Of a DNA stretch of 64,000 nucleotides, positions 1 through 12,265 are shown in pieces. The notes below the pieces were generated by a model. It was given only the letters and a program-made list of their open reading frames with translations. It searched no databases and had not been told where the DNA came from. This DNA is from Cymbidium sinense (lineage: Eukaryota > Streptophyta > Magnoliopsida > Asparagales > Orchidaceae): assembly GCA_021442155.1 (NCBI GenBank), contig CM038215.1, positions 1,574,976 to 1,638,975 of the forward strand. Reading direction: 5' to 3'. Made by a program: the position numbers and the translations under genes. Positions within the stretch are counted from its first letter, which is position 1; the number at the start of each line of letters is the position of its first letter.

Positions 1-1240
1 TTATTTTTATTTAATTTAGGTTTAGGTTTTTTATTTATTTTATTTTTAGGTTTTATTTAGTTTAGGTTTATGTTTTTAGGGTTTAGGGTTTAGGGTTTAG
101 GGTTGTAGGTTTTAGGGTTTAGGGTTTAAGGTTTAGGGTTTATAATTTTATGGTTTATGGTTTAGGATTTATGGTTTAAGATTTTTGGATTTAGGTTTTA
201 GGGTTTAAGATTGTAGGTTTAGGGTTTAGGGTAGGGTTAGGGTTTTTTGTTATTTTTATTTGTTTTAGTTTTTTTTTATTTCAAATTATGAAAAGTGGTA
301 AGCTTAGGTTTATTTAGTTTATTTTTTATTTATTTGATTTTATTTTACTTTTTATTTTTATTTTATTTAGTTTTGTTTATTTATTTTAGTTTAGGTTTTT
401 TATTTTAGTTTATTTTTTAGGTTTAGGTTTATTTTTTAGTTTAGTTTTATTTTATTTTTTTATGTTTAGGTTTTATTTTTTATTCTTAGGTTTAGGTTTA
501 GGTTTTTATTTTATTTTTTTAGGTTTAGGTTTATTTTTATTTTATTTGATTTTATTTAGTTTAGGTTTAGGTTTAGGTTTACTTTATTTTAGGTTTATGT
601 TTAGGTCTTATTTATTTTAGTTTACGTTTAGGTTTACTTCATTTTTATTTTAGGTTTAGGTTTTTTTTATTATTTAGGGTTTATGTTTTATTTTTATTTT
701 TTTTAGGTTTTTTATTTTGGTTTATTTTTTTGGTTTAGGTTTTTACTTAGTTTATATTTATTTCATTTTAGGTTTATTTTATTTTTATTTTAGGTTTAGT
801 TTTAATTATATTTAGGTTTTTTATTTTTTTAGTTTAGTTTAGGTTTCATTTATTTTATTTTCATTTAATTTTTATTTTTAAATTTATTTTCTTTTTAAGT
901 TTAGGTTTTAGTTTAAGTTTTTATTTTATTTTATTTTATTTTATTTTGGTTAAGGTTTATTTATTTATATATTTATTTTATAGGTTCTATTTAGTTTAGG
1001 TTTAGGTTTTTAGCTTTTTAAGGTTTAGGGTTTAAGGTTTAGGGTTTAGGGTTTAGGGTTTAGGGTTTAGGGTTTAGGGTTTAAGGTTTAGGGTTTAGGA
1101 TTTAGGGTTTAGGGTTTTACAGTTTAGGGTTTATGGTTTAGGTTTTGGGTTTTGGGTTTAGGGTTTAGGGTTTTAGGTTTTAGGGTTTAGGGTTTAAGGT
1201 TTAGGGTTTAGGGTTTAGGTTTTAGGTTTAGGTTTTTGGT
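1..1240 (+). repeat. Degenerate telomere-like satellite block 1
   Basis: The block opens with AT-rich units built from TTTA, TTTAGG and TTTATTTT, with a patch of TTTAGGG heptamers at about 60-240. It turns into near-perfect TTTAGGG heptamers at about 1015-1240. The G-rich strand is the plus strand and C is almost absent. Single-base variants (TTTAAGG, TTTATGG, TTAGGG) are everywhere. No gene is visible. Confidence 0.9.
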
Positions 1241-1694
1241 TTTTTATTAACAAAGAATAAATTCAGAATCAACATTTCTTCATTTTGATTTCATCAACCA
1301 AGTTGCACACCAAGTTTTCTAAGACACAAGCGACAACAAATATCAACAATGAGCATGCATAGAGTAAATCAAAAACCCTAGATAACTAGAACCATCTCTA
1401 CTGTAATGACATAGTTCTAGAAATAGTAGATCGAATCGGTCGTTCTTTAGTTTCTTCAATTCCCATCAGAACCACCCCAGCCTCTCGAGTAGCTCGATCC
1501 ACCTTCATATCCTCGATCTCTCCCACTGTCACCACCACGGCTGTAACCTCAGTCGTCCCTCCTGCTTCCATAACCACCACTACTCTGACCACCACCTCCA
1601 GATCCCCCACTACCACTACGATAATTTTTGCCTCCACCTTCCACCCCCAAGATCTATGAGCAGTTGATGGTGATGTTCTTGAAGGTGCATTCTT
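1241..1694 (-). pseudogene. Glycine-rich RNA-binding protein retrocopy fragment, copy 1
   Basis: Read on the minus strand this is the 3' end of a plant glycine-rich RNA-binding protein (GRP) mRNA: the last residues of the RRM, a Gly/Arg/Tyr-rich tail and about 250 bases of 3' untranslated sequence. The plus strand begins with a short T-run followed by TTAACAAAGAATAA, which fits a decayed poly(A) tail. It ends at GCATTCTT joined directly to AGGGTTT. Frameshifts break the glycine-rich frame, so the longest open frame here (1398-1637) reads Val/Glu-rich in a wrong frame. The RRM core is absent, so the copy cannot make an RNA-binding protein. Ten sister copies lie in this window in the same orientation. 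Confidence 0.78.
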
Positions 1695-2373
1695 AGGGTT
1701 TAGGTTGATGCTTAAGTTTATTAGGTTTTAGGGTTTAGGTTTATTTTTTTAATTTATTTAGTAACTTTAGGTTTAGGTTTAAGGTTTGGGGTTTAGGGTT
1801 TAGGGTTTAGGATTATGGTTTAGGGTTTAGGGTTTATAGTTTAGTGTTTAGGGTTTTAGGTATGAGCTTTTTTAGGGTTTAAGGTTTAGGTTAGTGGGAG
1901 TTTAGGGTTTAGGTTTTAAGGTTTAGGGTTTAAGGTTGGTGTTTAAACTTTAGGGTTTAGGTTTTAGGGTTTAGGTTTAAGTTTAGGTTTTAGTTTAGGT
2001 TGGATTAGTTTAGGTTTAGTTTAAACTTTAGGGTTTAGGTTTAAGTTTAGGTTTAGGGTTTAGCTGGATTAGAGTTTATAAGGTTTAGACTTTAAGGTTT
2101 AGGGTTTAGGGTTTATGGTTTAGGGTTTAGAGTTATTTTATGGTTTAGGGTTTTTTTTAAATTAAGTAATCTGGCAGGTTTAGGTTTATTTAGTTTAATT
2201 TTTATTTATTTAGGGTTTAGGGTTTAGGGTTTATTATTTAGGTTTTAGTGTTTAGGGTTTAGAGATTAGGGTTTAGGGTTTTAGGGTTAGGGTTTAGGGT
2301 TTAAGGTTTTGGGTTTTTAGGGTTTAGGGCTTAGATTTTAAGTTTAGTGTTCAGGTTTTAGTTTAGGGATTAG
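1695..2373 (+). repeat. Telomere-like satellite block 2
   Basis: Degenerate TTTAGGG and TTTAGG units lie between two GRP fragments. Just after the fragment there is a conserved stretch, TTTTTTTAATTTATTTAGT at about 1744, that follows several of the other GRP copies too. An AATTAAGTAA landmark starts near 2159. No gene is visible. Confidence 0.88.
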
Positions 2374-2840
2374 GTTTTTTTTACTGAGAATAAATTCAGA
2401 TTCAACATTTCTTCTTTTCGATTTCATGAACCAAGTAAGACACCAAGTTTTCTAAGACACAAGCTACAACATAGCTTGCATAGAGCTAAATAAAACTAGA
2501 TAACACGAACCATCTCTACTATAAAGATAGTTCCATAAGTAGCAGATCGGATCGAACATTCTCCAGTTCACATCATAACCACCCTGACCTCAGGAGTAGC
2601 AGTATCCACTATCATATCCCCGATCTCTCCCTCTGCCACAACCATGACTACAACCTCCGTCGCTCCTCCTATCACCATAATCACCACTGCTCCAACTACC
2701 ACCTCCATATCCACCAGCACTTCCAGATCCCCCACCACCACTGTGATAACTGTCGCCTCCGCCTTCACCTCCACTGCCAGATCTAGACTGCTCGTGGTTG
2801 ACAGTGATGTTCCTACCGTCAATGTTCTGCCCATTCTTAG
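2374..2840 (-). pseudogene. Glycine-rich RNA-binding protein retrocopy fragment, copy 2
   Basis: This is one of the better preserved copies. Translated on the minus strand in the glycine-rich frame it shows GRN-type RRM-end residues, then Gly-rich runs with Arg and Tyr, and an SG-Y-S-GQGG-type end close to the stop. The plus strand starts with a T-run (about 2375-2387) that matches a poly(A) tail in antisense and ends CCCATTCTT followed by AGGG. Reading frames at 2568-2834 (minus) and 2644-2853 (plus) are out-of-frame shadows of the same Gly-rich codons. There is no intact start and no RRM core. The 3' untranslated part is clearly alignable with copies 1, 4, 8, 9 and 11. Confidence 0.82.
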
Positions 2841-4517
2841 GGTTTTGGTTTAAGTTTAGATTTATTAGATTTTAGGGTTTAAGTTTATTTTATAATTTAT
2901 TTAGTTTCTTTGGTCTAGTTACAGGGTTTGGGGTTTGGGGTTTAGGGTTTATGGTTAGGATTTAGGGTTTAAGGTTTAGGGTTTAGGGTTTAGGGTTTTA
3001 GCATTTATGCTTTTAGGGTTTATGGTTTAGGGTTTATGATTTTTTGAGGTTTAGGGTTTGGGGTTTAAGGTTTAGGGTTTCGGATTTAGGGTTTAAGGCT
3101 TTTTTTTAAAAAAAATTTAAGTAAACTAGTAAGTTTACGTTTATCCACCATATTAAGTTTATTTTTTATTTATTTTAGTTTACTTTATTTTTTATTGCTA
3201 TTTAGGTTTATTCTTTATTTTTACTTAGTTTAGTTTATTTATTTTAGGTTTATTTATTTTAGTTAAGTTTTTATTATTTTAGTTTATTTTTTAGGTTTAG
3301 GTTTAGGTTTAAGTTTGTTTTTTAGTTGAGTTTTAATTTTATTTTATTTTTTAGGTTTAGGTTTTTATTTTATTTTTTTAATTTTAGGTTTTAGTTTTTA
3401 TTTTATGTTTATTTTTAAGCTTTATTTTTTAGTTTAGGTTTAGGTTAATTTTTAGTTTATTTTATTTTATTTAGTTTAGGTTTAGGTTTAGTTTATTTTA
3501 GGTTTTATTTATTTTATTAGTTTAGTTTAGGTTTAGCTTTTTTTATTTTTTTTATTTTAGGTTTAGCTTTTTTTTAAAGTTTAGGGTTTAGGTTTTATTT
3601 TTTATTCATTTTAGGTTTATTTTTTAGGTTTAAGTTTTTTATTTATTTTTATTTTATTTTTATTTTATGTTTAGCTTTTATTTTATTTATGTTTTTTATT
3701 CTTAGGTTTATTTTATTTTTTAGTTTAGTTTAGGTTCTTATTTATTTTATTTTATTTTATTTTTACTTTTTTATTTTATTTTATTTCTAGGTTTAGGTTT
3801 ATGTTTTAGTTTTGGTATTTATTTTTTATTTTATTTCATTTTAGGTTTTTATATTTATTTTATTTATAGTTTTTATTTAGTTTAGGTTTTGGTTTTTAGG
3901 TTTTAGGGTTTAGGGTGTAGGGTTTAGGGTTTAGGATTTACTGTTTAAGCTTTAGGGTTTAAGGTTTTTAAGGTTTAAGGTTTATGATTTAGGGTTTAGG
4001 GTTTAGGGTTTAATGTTTAGGGTTTAGGCCTTAGGGTTTAGGGTTTTTAGAGCTTAGGGTTTAGGGTTAGTTTAGAGTTTAGGGTTTAGGGTTAGTTTAG
4101 AGTTTAGGATTTAGGAGTTTAGAGTTAGGAGTTAGTGTTTAGGGTTAGTTTAGGGTTTAGGTTAGTTTAGGGTTTAGGGTTTAGGGTTGTAGGTTTATTA
4201 TTTAGGGTTTAGGGTTAAGGGTTTAGAATTTAGAGTTTAGGGTTTACGGTTTAGGCTTTTTTAAAATTAAGTAAATCGGTTGGTTTAGGTTTATTTAGTA
4301 TATTTAGTTTATTTTTATTTATTTAGGGTTTAGTGTTTAGGGTTTATGGTTTATGGTTTAGGGTTTAGGCATTCGGATTTAAAGTTTGGGGTTTAGGGTT
4401 TTATGATTTTAGGTTTAAGATTTAGGGTTTAGGGTGTAGGGTTTAGGGTTTTTAGGGTTTAAGGTTTAGGGTTTAGGTTTAGGGTTCAAGTATTAGTTTA
4501 GGATTTAGGGTTTTTGG
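2841..4517 (+). repeat. Telomere-like satellite block 3
   Basis: TTTAGGG-type sequence is followed by an AT-rich TTTATTTTAGG stretch (about 3130-3880) and TTTAGGG again (3900-4260). AATTAAGTAAA-like landmarks start at about 3115 and 4265. A second landmark, TTATTCTTAGG, occurs at about 3697. No gene is visible. Confidence 0.88.
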
Positions 4518-4838
4518 TTTTTTTTTTAACAAAGAACAAATTTAGGTTCAACATTTCTTCTTTTGACTTCATCAACCAAGTAACACACCAACTTTTCTAA
4601 GATACAAGTGACAATATAGATAAAAATAAGCAATATAGCTCTATTGTAGAAATTCCATAATAAAGTATCAATTAATCATTCTTAGTTCTCTCACATCTCA
4701 TCTCCTGCTCTTCTCTCCTCACCATCCCATCACGACCACCACCTCCAGTCCCTCACTACCATGATAGCCACCTCCACCTTAGCCTCCACGAGATCTAGGC
4801 AGGCACATGGTGATGTTCAAGGTTACGCCCATTATTAG
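4518..4838 (-). pseudogene. Glycine-rich RNA-binding protein fragment, copy 3 (internally shortened)
   Basis: The copy starts with a nine-base T-run and AACAAAGAACAAA, the 3' end of the GRP transcript in antisense. It keeps much of the 3' untranslated region but has lost part of the glycine-rich coding segment, so the whole copy is about 320 bp instead of about 470. It ends near GCCCATTATT joined to AGGG. The coding frame is destroyed. Confidence 0.7.
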
Positions 4839-7493
4839 GGTTTTTCTTTAGGTTTAGGTTGATTAGATTTTAGGGTTTAGGTTTATTTTATAATTTATTT
4901 TATTAATTTAGGTGTAGGTTTAGGGTTTGGGGATTAGGGTTTAGGGTTTAGAGTTAGGGTTTAGGGTTAATTGTTTAGGGTTTAGGGTTTAGGGCTTAGG
5001 GCTTAGGGCTTAGGGCTTAGGGCTTAGGATTTAGGGTTTAGGGTTTTTTAGGGTTTAGGGTATTTAAGGTTTAGGGTTTAGGGTTTAGGGTTTTTTAGGG
5101 TTTAGGGTATTTAAGGTTTAGGGTTTAGGGTTGTGGGTTTATGGTTTAGGGTTTAGGGATTTTTTTAAAAAAAATTAAGTAAACCAATAGGTTTATGTTT
5201 ATTTAGTTTATTTAGTATATATTTTATTTATTTTAGTTTATTTTATTTTTTATTTTTATTTAGTTTAGTTTATTTATTTTAGTTTAAGATTTTTATTTTA
5301 GTTTATTTTTTAGGTTTATGTTTATTTTTTTAATTTAGTTTTATTTTTATCTTATTTTTTAGGTTTATGTTTTATTTTTTATTTTTAGGCTTAGGTTTAG
5401 ATTTTTATTCAGTTATTTTTTTTAGGTTTAGGTTTTAGGTTTATTTTCATGTTTTATTTTTTAGTTTTGGTATAGGTTTATTTTTAGTTTATTTTATTTT
5501 ATTTAGTTTAGGGTTTAGGTTTAATTTATTTTAGGTTTAGGCTTAGGTTTTATTTATTTTAGTTTAGTTTATTTTAGTTTAGGTTTAGGTTTATTTTATT
5601 TTATTTATTTTAGGTTTAAGTGTTTTTTTTAGTTTAGGTTTAGGTTTTTTTAAGTTTTTTTAATTTATTTTTTAGGATTAGGTTTTCATTTAGTTTTTAT
5701 TATATTTTATTTTTCTTTTATGTTTAGGTTTTTTATTTAGGTATTTTATTTTGAGGGTTTATTTTATTTTTTTTAGTTTAGTTTAGGTTTTTATTTATTT
5801 TATTTTAGTTTAGTTTATATTTTTTATTTGATTTTATTTTTAGGTTTAGGTTTGGTTTAGGTTTATATTTTAGTTTTGGCTTTTATTTAATTTTATTTAT
5901 TTAATTTTATTTAGGTTTAGGTTTTCTATTTATTTTAATTTTAGGTTTTATTTAGTTTAGGTTTAGGTTTTTAGGTTTTTAAGTTTCTTGGGTATAAGAG
6001 TTAGGGTTAAGAGTTAGGGGTTTAGGATTTAGGGTTGGAGGTTTTAGGGTTTAGGGTTTAAGATTTAAGGCTTAGGGTTTTAGGACTTAGGGTTTAGGGT
6101 TTAGGGTTTAGGGTTTAGGTTTAGGTGTCGGGTTTTATGGTTTGGGGTTTAGGATTTAGGGTTGATTTTAGGGTTTAGGGTTTAGAGTTTAGGATTTGGG
6201 GTTTAGGGTTTAGGGTTCAGGGTTAATTTAGGGTTTAAGGTTTAGGGTTTATGTTTTAAGATTAGTTTTAAGGTTTAGGGTTTCAGGTTAGGAATTGGGG
6301 TTTGTGGTTTAGGGGTTTTTTTAAAAAAATTAAGTAAACTAGTAGGTTAGGTTTATTTGTTTATTTAGCTATTTATTTATTTATTTTAGTTTATTTTATT
6401 TTATATTTTATTTAGGTTTTTTATTTAGTTTAATTAATTTATTTTAGGTGAATTTATAGTTTAGGTTTTTTATTTTTGTTTATTTTTTTAGGTTTAGGTT
6501 TAGGTTTATGTTTAATTTTTAGTTTTGTTTTATTATTTTTTATTTTTCTAGGTTTAAGTTTTATTTTTTTAATTTTATGTTTAGGTTTAGGCTTTTATTT
6601 TATTTTTTGGGCTTAGGTTTAAGGTTTTTATTTGAGGTTTATTATTAGTTTCATTTTTTAGTTTCAGTTTAGGTTTATTTTTTGTTTATTTTATTTTATT
6701 TAGTATAGGGTTTAAGTTTAGTTTATTTTAGGTTTAGGTTTATGTTTTATTTATTTTCATTTTGTTTATTTTAGTTTAGGTTTAGGTTCATTTTATTTTA
6801 TTTATTTTAGGTTTATGTATTTTTTTAGCTTAGGATTTAGGTTTTATTTTTTATTTAATTTTAGGTTTTATTTTAGGTTTATTTTTTAGGCTTAAGTTTT
6901 TATTTAGTTTTTATTTTTTTTGTTTATTTTATTTTTATTTTACGTTTGGGTTTTATTTTATTTAGGTTTTTTATTTTAATGTTTATTTTATATTTTTAGT
7001 TTAATTTAGGTTTTTATTTATTTTATTTTAGTTTAGTTTTAGTTTTTTTTAAGTTTAGGTTTAGGTTTATGTTTATGTTTTAGTTTAGGCTTTTATTTTA
7101 TTTTATTTTATTTTATTTATTTAGGTTTAGGTTTATTTATTTATTTTTTAGGTTTTATTTAGTTAAGGTTTAGGTTTGTAGGTTTTCAATGTTTAGGGTT
7201 TAGGGTTTAGGATTTGGGGTTTAGGTTTGTAGGTTTTAGGGTTTAGGCTTTATGGTTTTGGGTTTTAGAGTTTGGAGTTTAGGGTGTAGGGTTTAGGGAT
7301 TAAGGTTTAGGGTTTTAGAGTTTACGATTTAGGGTTTGGAGTTGTAGGTTTAGGGTTTACGGTTTAGGATTAGTTTTAAGGTTTAGGGTTAGGTTTTTTT
7401 AAAAAAATTTTATTTAATTATTTTTTAAAATTAAGTAAACTAGTAAGTTTAGGTTTATTTAGTTTATTTTTTTTATTTATTTTAGTTTATTTT

Positions 7494-7526
<33 letters not shown>

Positions 7527-7693
7527 TGTATTTAATTTAGTTTATTTATTTTAGGTTTATTTATTTTAGTTTATTTTATTTTTATTTTTTTTAGGTTTTA
7601 TTTTAGGTTTAATTTTATTTTTTAGTTTAGTTTTATGTTTATTTTATTTTTAGGTTTAGATTTTATTTTTTTATTTTTAGGTTTAGGTTTAGG
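4839..7693 (+). repeat. Telomere-like satellite block 4
   Basis: At least two and a half rounds of the TTTAGGG-rich then AT-rich pattern are present. AATTAAGTAAAC landmarks start at about 5174, 6329 and 7430, giving spacings of 1155 and 1101 bp. A short run at 4990-5035 is a GGGCTTA variant heptamer repeated about six times. No gene is visible. Confidence 0.88.
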
Positions 7694-8150
7694 TTTTTTT
7701 TAACAGAGAACAAATTCAGATTCGACATTTCTTATTTTCGATTTCATCGACCAAGTAACACACCAAGTTTTCTAAGACACAAGCGACGACATAGATCAAA
7801 ATGAGCACACATAGAGCAAATTAAAAACCTTTGATAATTAGAATTGTCTCTACTGTAAAGACACAGTTCAATAAGCAGCAAATCGGATCATCCGTTCTTC
7901 AATTTCTCCAGTTCCCATCAAAACCACCCCTGCCTCTTGAGTAGTGGGATCCACCATTATATCCCCAATCTCTCCTTCTACCACTATGGTTATAACCTTG
8001 TGCTCTTCCCTCCATAACCACTTCGCTCCAAGCACTTCCATATCCACAGAACCTTGGATCCCAACCTCATAGCACCCACCTCCACCTTTGCAACCACTTC
8101 CATATCTAGAGTTAGCCTGGTTGATGGTGATGTTGCTGTCATTAAGGTTT
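7694..8150 (-). pseudogene. Glycine-rich RNA-binding protein retrocopy fragment, copy 4
   Basis: The T-run followed by AACAGAGAACAAATTCAG marks the antisense mRNA end. The 3' untranslated part is nearly full length. The Gly-rich coding part (about 7930-8130) is present but heavily substituted and frameshifted. The far end is diverged (GTCATTAAGG instead of CATTCTTAGGG), so the junction has drifted. Confidence 0.75.
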
Positions 8151-10352
8151 AAGCTTAGGTTTAAGTTTAGAGTTTAGGTTTAAGTTTAGGTTTAGGGTTT
8201 AGGGTTATTAGGTTTTAGTGTTTAGGCTTAGGTTTAGGGATTATGTTTAGGTTTAGGTTTATTATGTTTTAGTGTTTAGGTTTATTTTTTAATTTATTTC
8301 ATTACTTTAGGATTCAGTTTAGGGTTTGTGGTTGAGTTTTAGTTTAGGTTAGGGTTTAGGTTTAGGTTTAAGTTAGGTTTTAGGTTTAGGTTTAGGGTTA
8401 AACTTTAGGTTTAGAGTTTAGTTTAGTGTTTAAGCTTTAGTTTAAGTTTTAGGTTTAGGGTTTAGTTTTGTTTAGGGTTTAGGTTTAGGTTTAGGTTTAG
8501 TTTAGGTTTAGGTTTAGGTTAGATTTAGAGTTTAAGTTTAGTTAGTTTAGTTAGGTATAGTTTAGGTTTAGGTTGATTTAGTTTAAGTTTAGTATTTTAG
8601 GGTTTAGGGTTTAGAGTTTAGGGTTAGTTTTAGGGTTTAAAGTTTAGGGTTTAGGGTTTTTATTTTATTTTTACAAAATTAAGTAAACCAATAGGTTTAG
8701 GATTATTTAGTTTACTTAGTTTATTTTTTATTTATTTTATATTATTTTATTTTTTATTTTTATTTAAGTTTATTATTTATTTGTATTTAGTTTAATTTAT
8801 TTATTTTAAGTTTATTTATTTTAATTTAGGTTTTTTATTTTAGTTTATTTTTAGGTTTAGGTTTAGATTTCGGTGTATTTTTTAGTTGAGTTTTATTTTT
8901 ATTTTATTTTTTTAGGTTTAGGTTTTTTGGTTTTTAGGGTTTAGGGTTTAGGATTAGGGTTTAGGGTTTAGTGTTTAGGCTTTAGGGTTTACGAATTTTA
9001 GGGTTTATGGTTTAGGGTTTAGGGTTTTGGGTTTAGGGTTTTGGGTTTTAGGGTTTAGGGTTGTAAGTTAAGGGTTTAAGGTTAGGCTTTTTTTTAGTTT
9101 ATTTATTTTTTTATTTTAAGGGTTTAAGGTTTAGGGTTCAGGTTTTAATTTAGGTTTATTTTTAAATTAAGCAAATCGGTAGGTTTAGTAGGTTTTTTTA
9201 GTTTCTTTTTAGGGTTTAACATTTAGGGTTTAGGGTTAGCTTAGGGTTTAGGTTTTTTTAAAAGAAATTAAGTAAACAGTAGGTTTAAGTTTATTTTTTA
9301 TTTATTTTATTTTTTTATTTATATTAATTTTTTAATTAAGTTTAGTTTATTTATTTTAGTTTAAGTTTTTTATTTTAGTTTATTTTTTAGGATTAGATTT
9401 AGGTTCAGGTTTATTTTTTAGTTAAATTTTACTTCTTCTTTTTTTAAGTTAAGGTTTTATTTTTTATTTTATGACTTATTAGGTTTTTAGAGTTTTTATT
9501 TTAGGATGCTTTTTTTTTAGAGATTTATTTTTAGGTTTTATTTTATGGTTTTTTTTAGGTTTATTTTTTATGTTAGGTAGGTTTTGGTTAGATTTATCTT
9601 AGTTTTTAGAATTTTTTTAGTTCATTAGGTTAGGTTTTGTTGTTTTGTTGTTGTTTTATGTTTTATTTATTTTGGTTTAGGTTTATTTTATTTTGTTTTT
9701 TTTTATATTTTAGGTTTTATTTTAGATTTTTTTTTTTTATTTTAGTTTAGGTTTAGGTTTGTTTTAGTTTATTTTATTTATTTAGTTTATTTTAGGTTTA
9801 GGTTTAGTTTTATTTTAGGTTTATGTTTATGTTTTATTTATTTTAGTTTAATTTATTTTATTTTGTTTATTTTATTTTGATTTTAGGTTTAGGTAGGTTT
9901 TATTTTAGTTTAAGTTTTATTTCTTATTTATTTTTAAGTTTTATTTTTATGTTTGTCTTTTCGGTTTAAGTTTTTATTTAGTTTTTATTTTATTTTATTT
10001 TATTTTACATTTAGTTTTTATTTTATTTAATTTTTTTATTCTTAGGTTTACTTTATTTTATTTCTTAGGTTTTATTTATTTATTTTAGATTAGTTTTATT
10101 TTTATTTTATTTTATTTAGGTTTAAGTTTAGGTTTAGGTTTAAGTTTTAGTTTAGGTCTTCATTTTATTTTCTTTTATTATTTTATTTAGGGGTATTTAT
10201 TTTATTTAGGGTTTAGGTAGGATTTAGGGTTTAGGGTTTAGGGTTTAGGGTTTAGGGTTTAAGGTTATAGATTTTAGGGATTAGGGTTAAGGGTTTAGGG
10301 TTTAGGATTTTAGGATTTTGGGTTTAGGGTTTAGGGTTTAGTCTTTAGAGAT
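8151..10352 (+). repeat. Telomere-like satellite block 5
   Basis: Long TTTAGG-rich and AT-rich alternation, with landmark AATTAAGTAAAC-like motifs at about 8678, 9166 and 9267. The last two are only 101 bp apart, so one monomer is almost entirely deleted. The block ends in TTTAGGG heptamers (10210-10340) just before LINE-A. No gene is visible. Confidence 0.88.
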
Positions 10353-12265
10353 GGGGGGGGGGGGGTGGGGGTGGCAAATCTCTAAGCTAATGCTCAAAGA
10401 ACTAAAATAAATCCTAAAGAGATAAACCCCTAACTATTACAATAATGAAGGAAATAAAGCAAAAGAAAAACCAAAAAAATAGCAAAAAATCCATGTTAGT
10501 AGCAGCAAACTTCATTTGGTCCATCTTATAGCAACAAGATCCACCTGCAAGAGTCTCCCAACCTATAAAAAAAATTTTGCAACATACTTTTGAAAGGATG
10601 AGTACAATTAAGGAAGCATAAAAAGTAAGAGCAAAAAAAGGAGTAAAGTAAAGAAAAGGCTTAGGCTCACTTACAATCATCTCAAGGAGCAACACTATAT
10701 GTAAGCATCCAAACTTCAAGAGAATGGTTACAATTACAAATAGCGCTGCCAGCCAAAAGAAGAAATAGTGGGAAACATCAAGGCCATCATAGCTAGCATA
10801 TGTTGTGTAGCCCATCATCCAAATTCTATCATCCAGTAAGACTGTAAAATTCTCTAAACAGCAAACATAATGACCAACCTCCAAGCCACTAGAACAACCA
10901 AGCCCAATAAAGCAGATAATCAACTAACCATCAGGGATAGTAGCTATATAGTAGGAGCACCACCAAAGACACCACCAAAAAGGAATAACAAAATCAAAAG
11001 GACCAAGCATCATTACAAGGGTAACAACATAAACTAGAGACAAACAAGAAAAAAGAAAACACAAGTTCATATCCACCAACAAAGAAAAGAGCCAAGAAAC
11101 ACCCGCCTAACTACAAAAGGGTGCAAAGAAGGTTGCCACCCAAACATGAAAAAAGGGGTCAGCTGCAGCCAAGAGAGAAAAAATAAAGCAGGAGGAAACT
11201 AGAAATATAGGTCACAGAAATAACACTAGCAGGTTCCCAGAATAGTCACCAAATGAGTAGGAAAAGTTGGCCAAAATAATCACCCCTCCAACCAACCCAG
11301 CCATCCAATACAACCAACCAAACTAATAACATATCCTCCTAGCCAACCACAGAGTAGAAGACCCAAGTCAATAAAGACCAACAACATTCATCAAGCCAAA
11401 ATCCCAAGATAGCTAGGAAAGGGTAGAAGTGCATACAGCCACCAACCCAACCAAGGCAAAAGAAAATCTAATCTAGTAAGTAGAATACCAACCAAAGACA
11501 AAAAAGTATAAAGCCCAAGAAGATAAAACTACAAGCCAACCAACAAGAACAATAATAAAGGCACCCAACCAAGCCACCAAAGACCGAGGCTAATAGCCAC
11601 AAATAGCCTTCAACCAATCCAGAAGAATACCCAAACCCAAAGCCACTGCAGCCAAGGGAGGAAGGCCAATATAGGAGGAGGTCAAAACCATAACCAAAAG
11701 AAACAAAACAAAATCAGTAAAACCAACCACGAAGCCCCAATCAACAAAATAGAAAAATACCAGCCAACCAACAACCTCCACCATGCCAAAATCAATCTAG
11801 AGATAAACCACCAACAGCCCCCTAGATCAGTCACCAACATAAAATGAAAAAAATTGCCAAAATAGCCAGCCATCCAACCAACCCAACCAGCCAAAATTGC
11901 CAGCCAACAAAGCCTCATTGTCAACCACCACAGTAGTAGATCCAACTCATGTAAGTTAGCAAGCAGCCTAGAAAAGAGGCAATACCCATATAGAAAGAAA
12001 AAAACTACAATATCCATAGCCACAACCCAAAAGGAGAATATAAAAATAGCAAGGGAAAATTAGTAAACACCCTGATAAATAAGCCAGAAAACCAAAACAA
12101 CCCAGTGCACTTACAACCACCAGTAGCAAAACTAGGCCAATCCAAAAGTAAGAGATCAAAAACATAACCCAGCTCAAGCCAAAAAGAGAAAATAAGTAGA
12201 TAACCACAACCCAAAGAGGGTTTAACAAGGGGCAACCAAAAGCAAAAGATCATCAAAAACCAAGC
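10353..12265 (-). other. 3' tail of LINE-A (noncoding)
   Basis: The segment lies downstream of the RNase H end in transcript sense. Parts align with the LINE-B tail: the CATCCAAACTTC segment near 10707 matches one near 47187, and the CCATCATAG segment near 10790 matches one near 47250. The plus strand is rich in CCAACC and AGCCAA steps, so the minus strand gives long open frames full of Leu, Trp, Phe and Gly. Those frames overlap one another and share no family, so I do not call them genes. Confidence 0.7.

Noticed and set aside
1..1240. A true chromosome end
   Set aside because: The repeats are heavily mutated, mixed with AT-rich monomers and continue inside the window. A functional telomere would be long and nearly perfect. 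Only a subtelomeric or interstitial location is supported.
2568..2853. Val/Glu-rich and Thr/Ser-rich proteins on both strands over GRP fragments
   Set aside because: They are wrong-frame readings of glycine codons and their complement. The true frame is the glycine-rich one, and it is broken.
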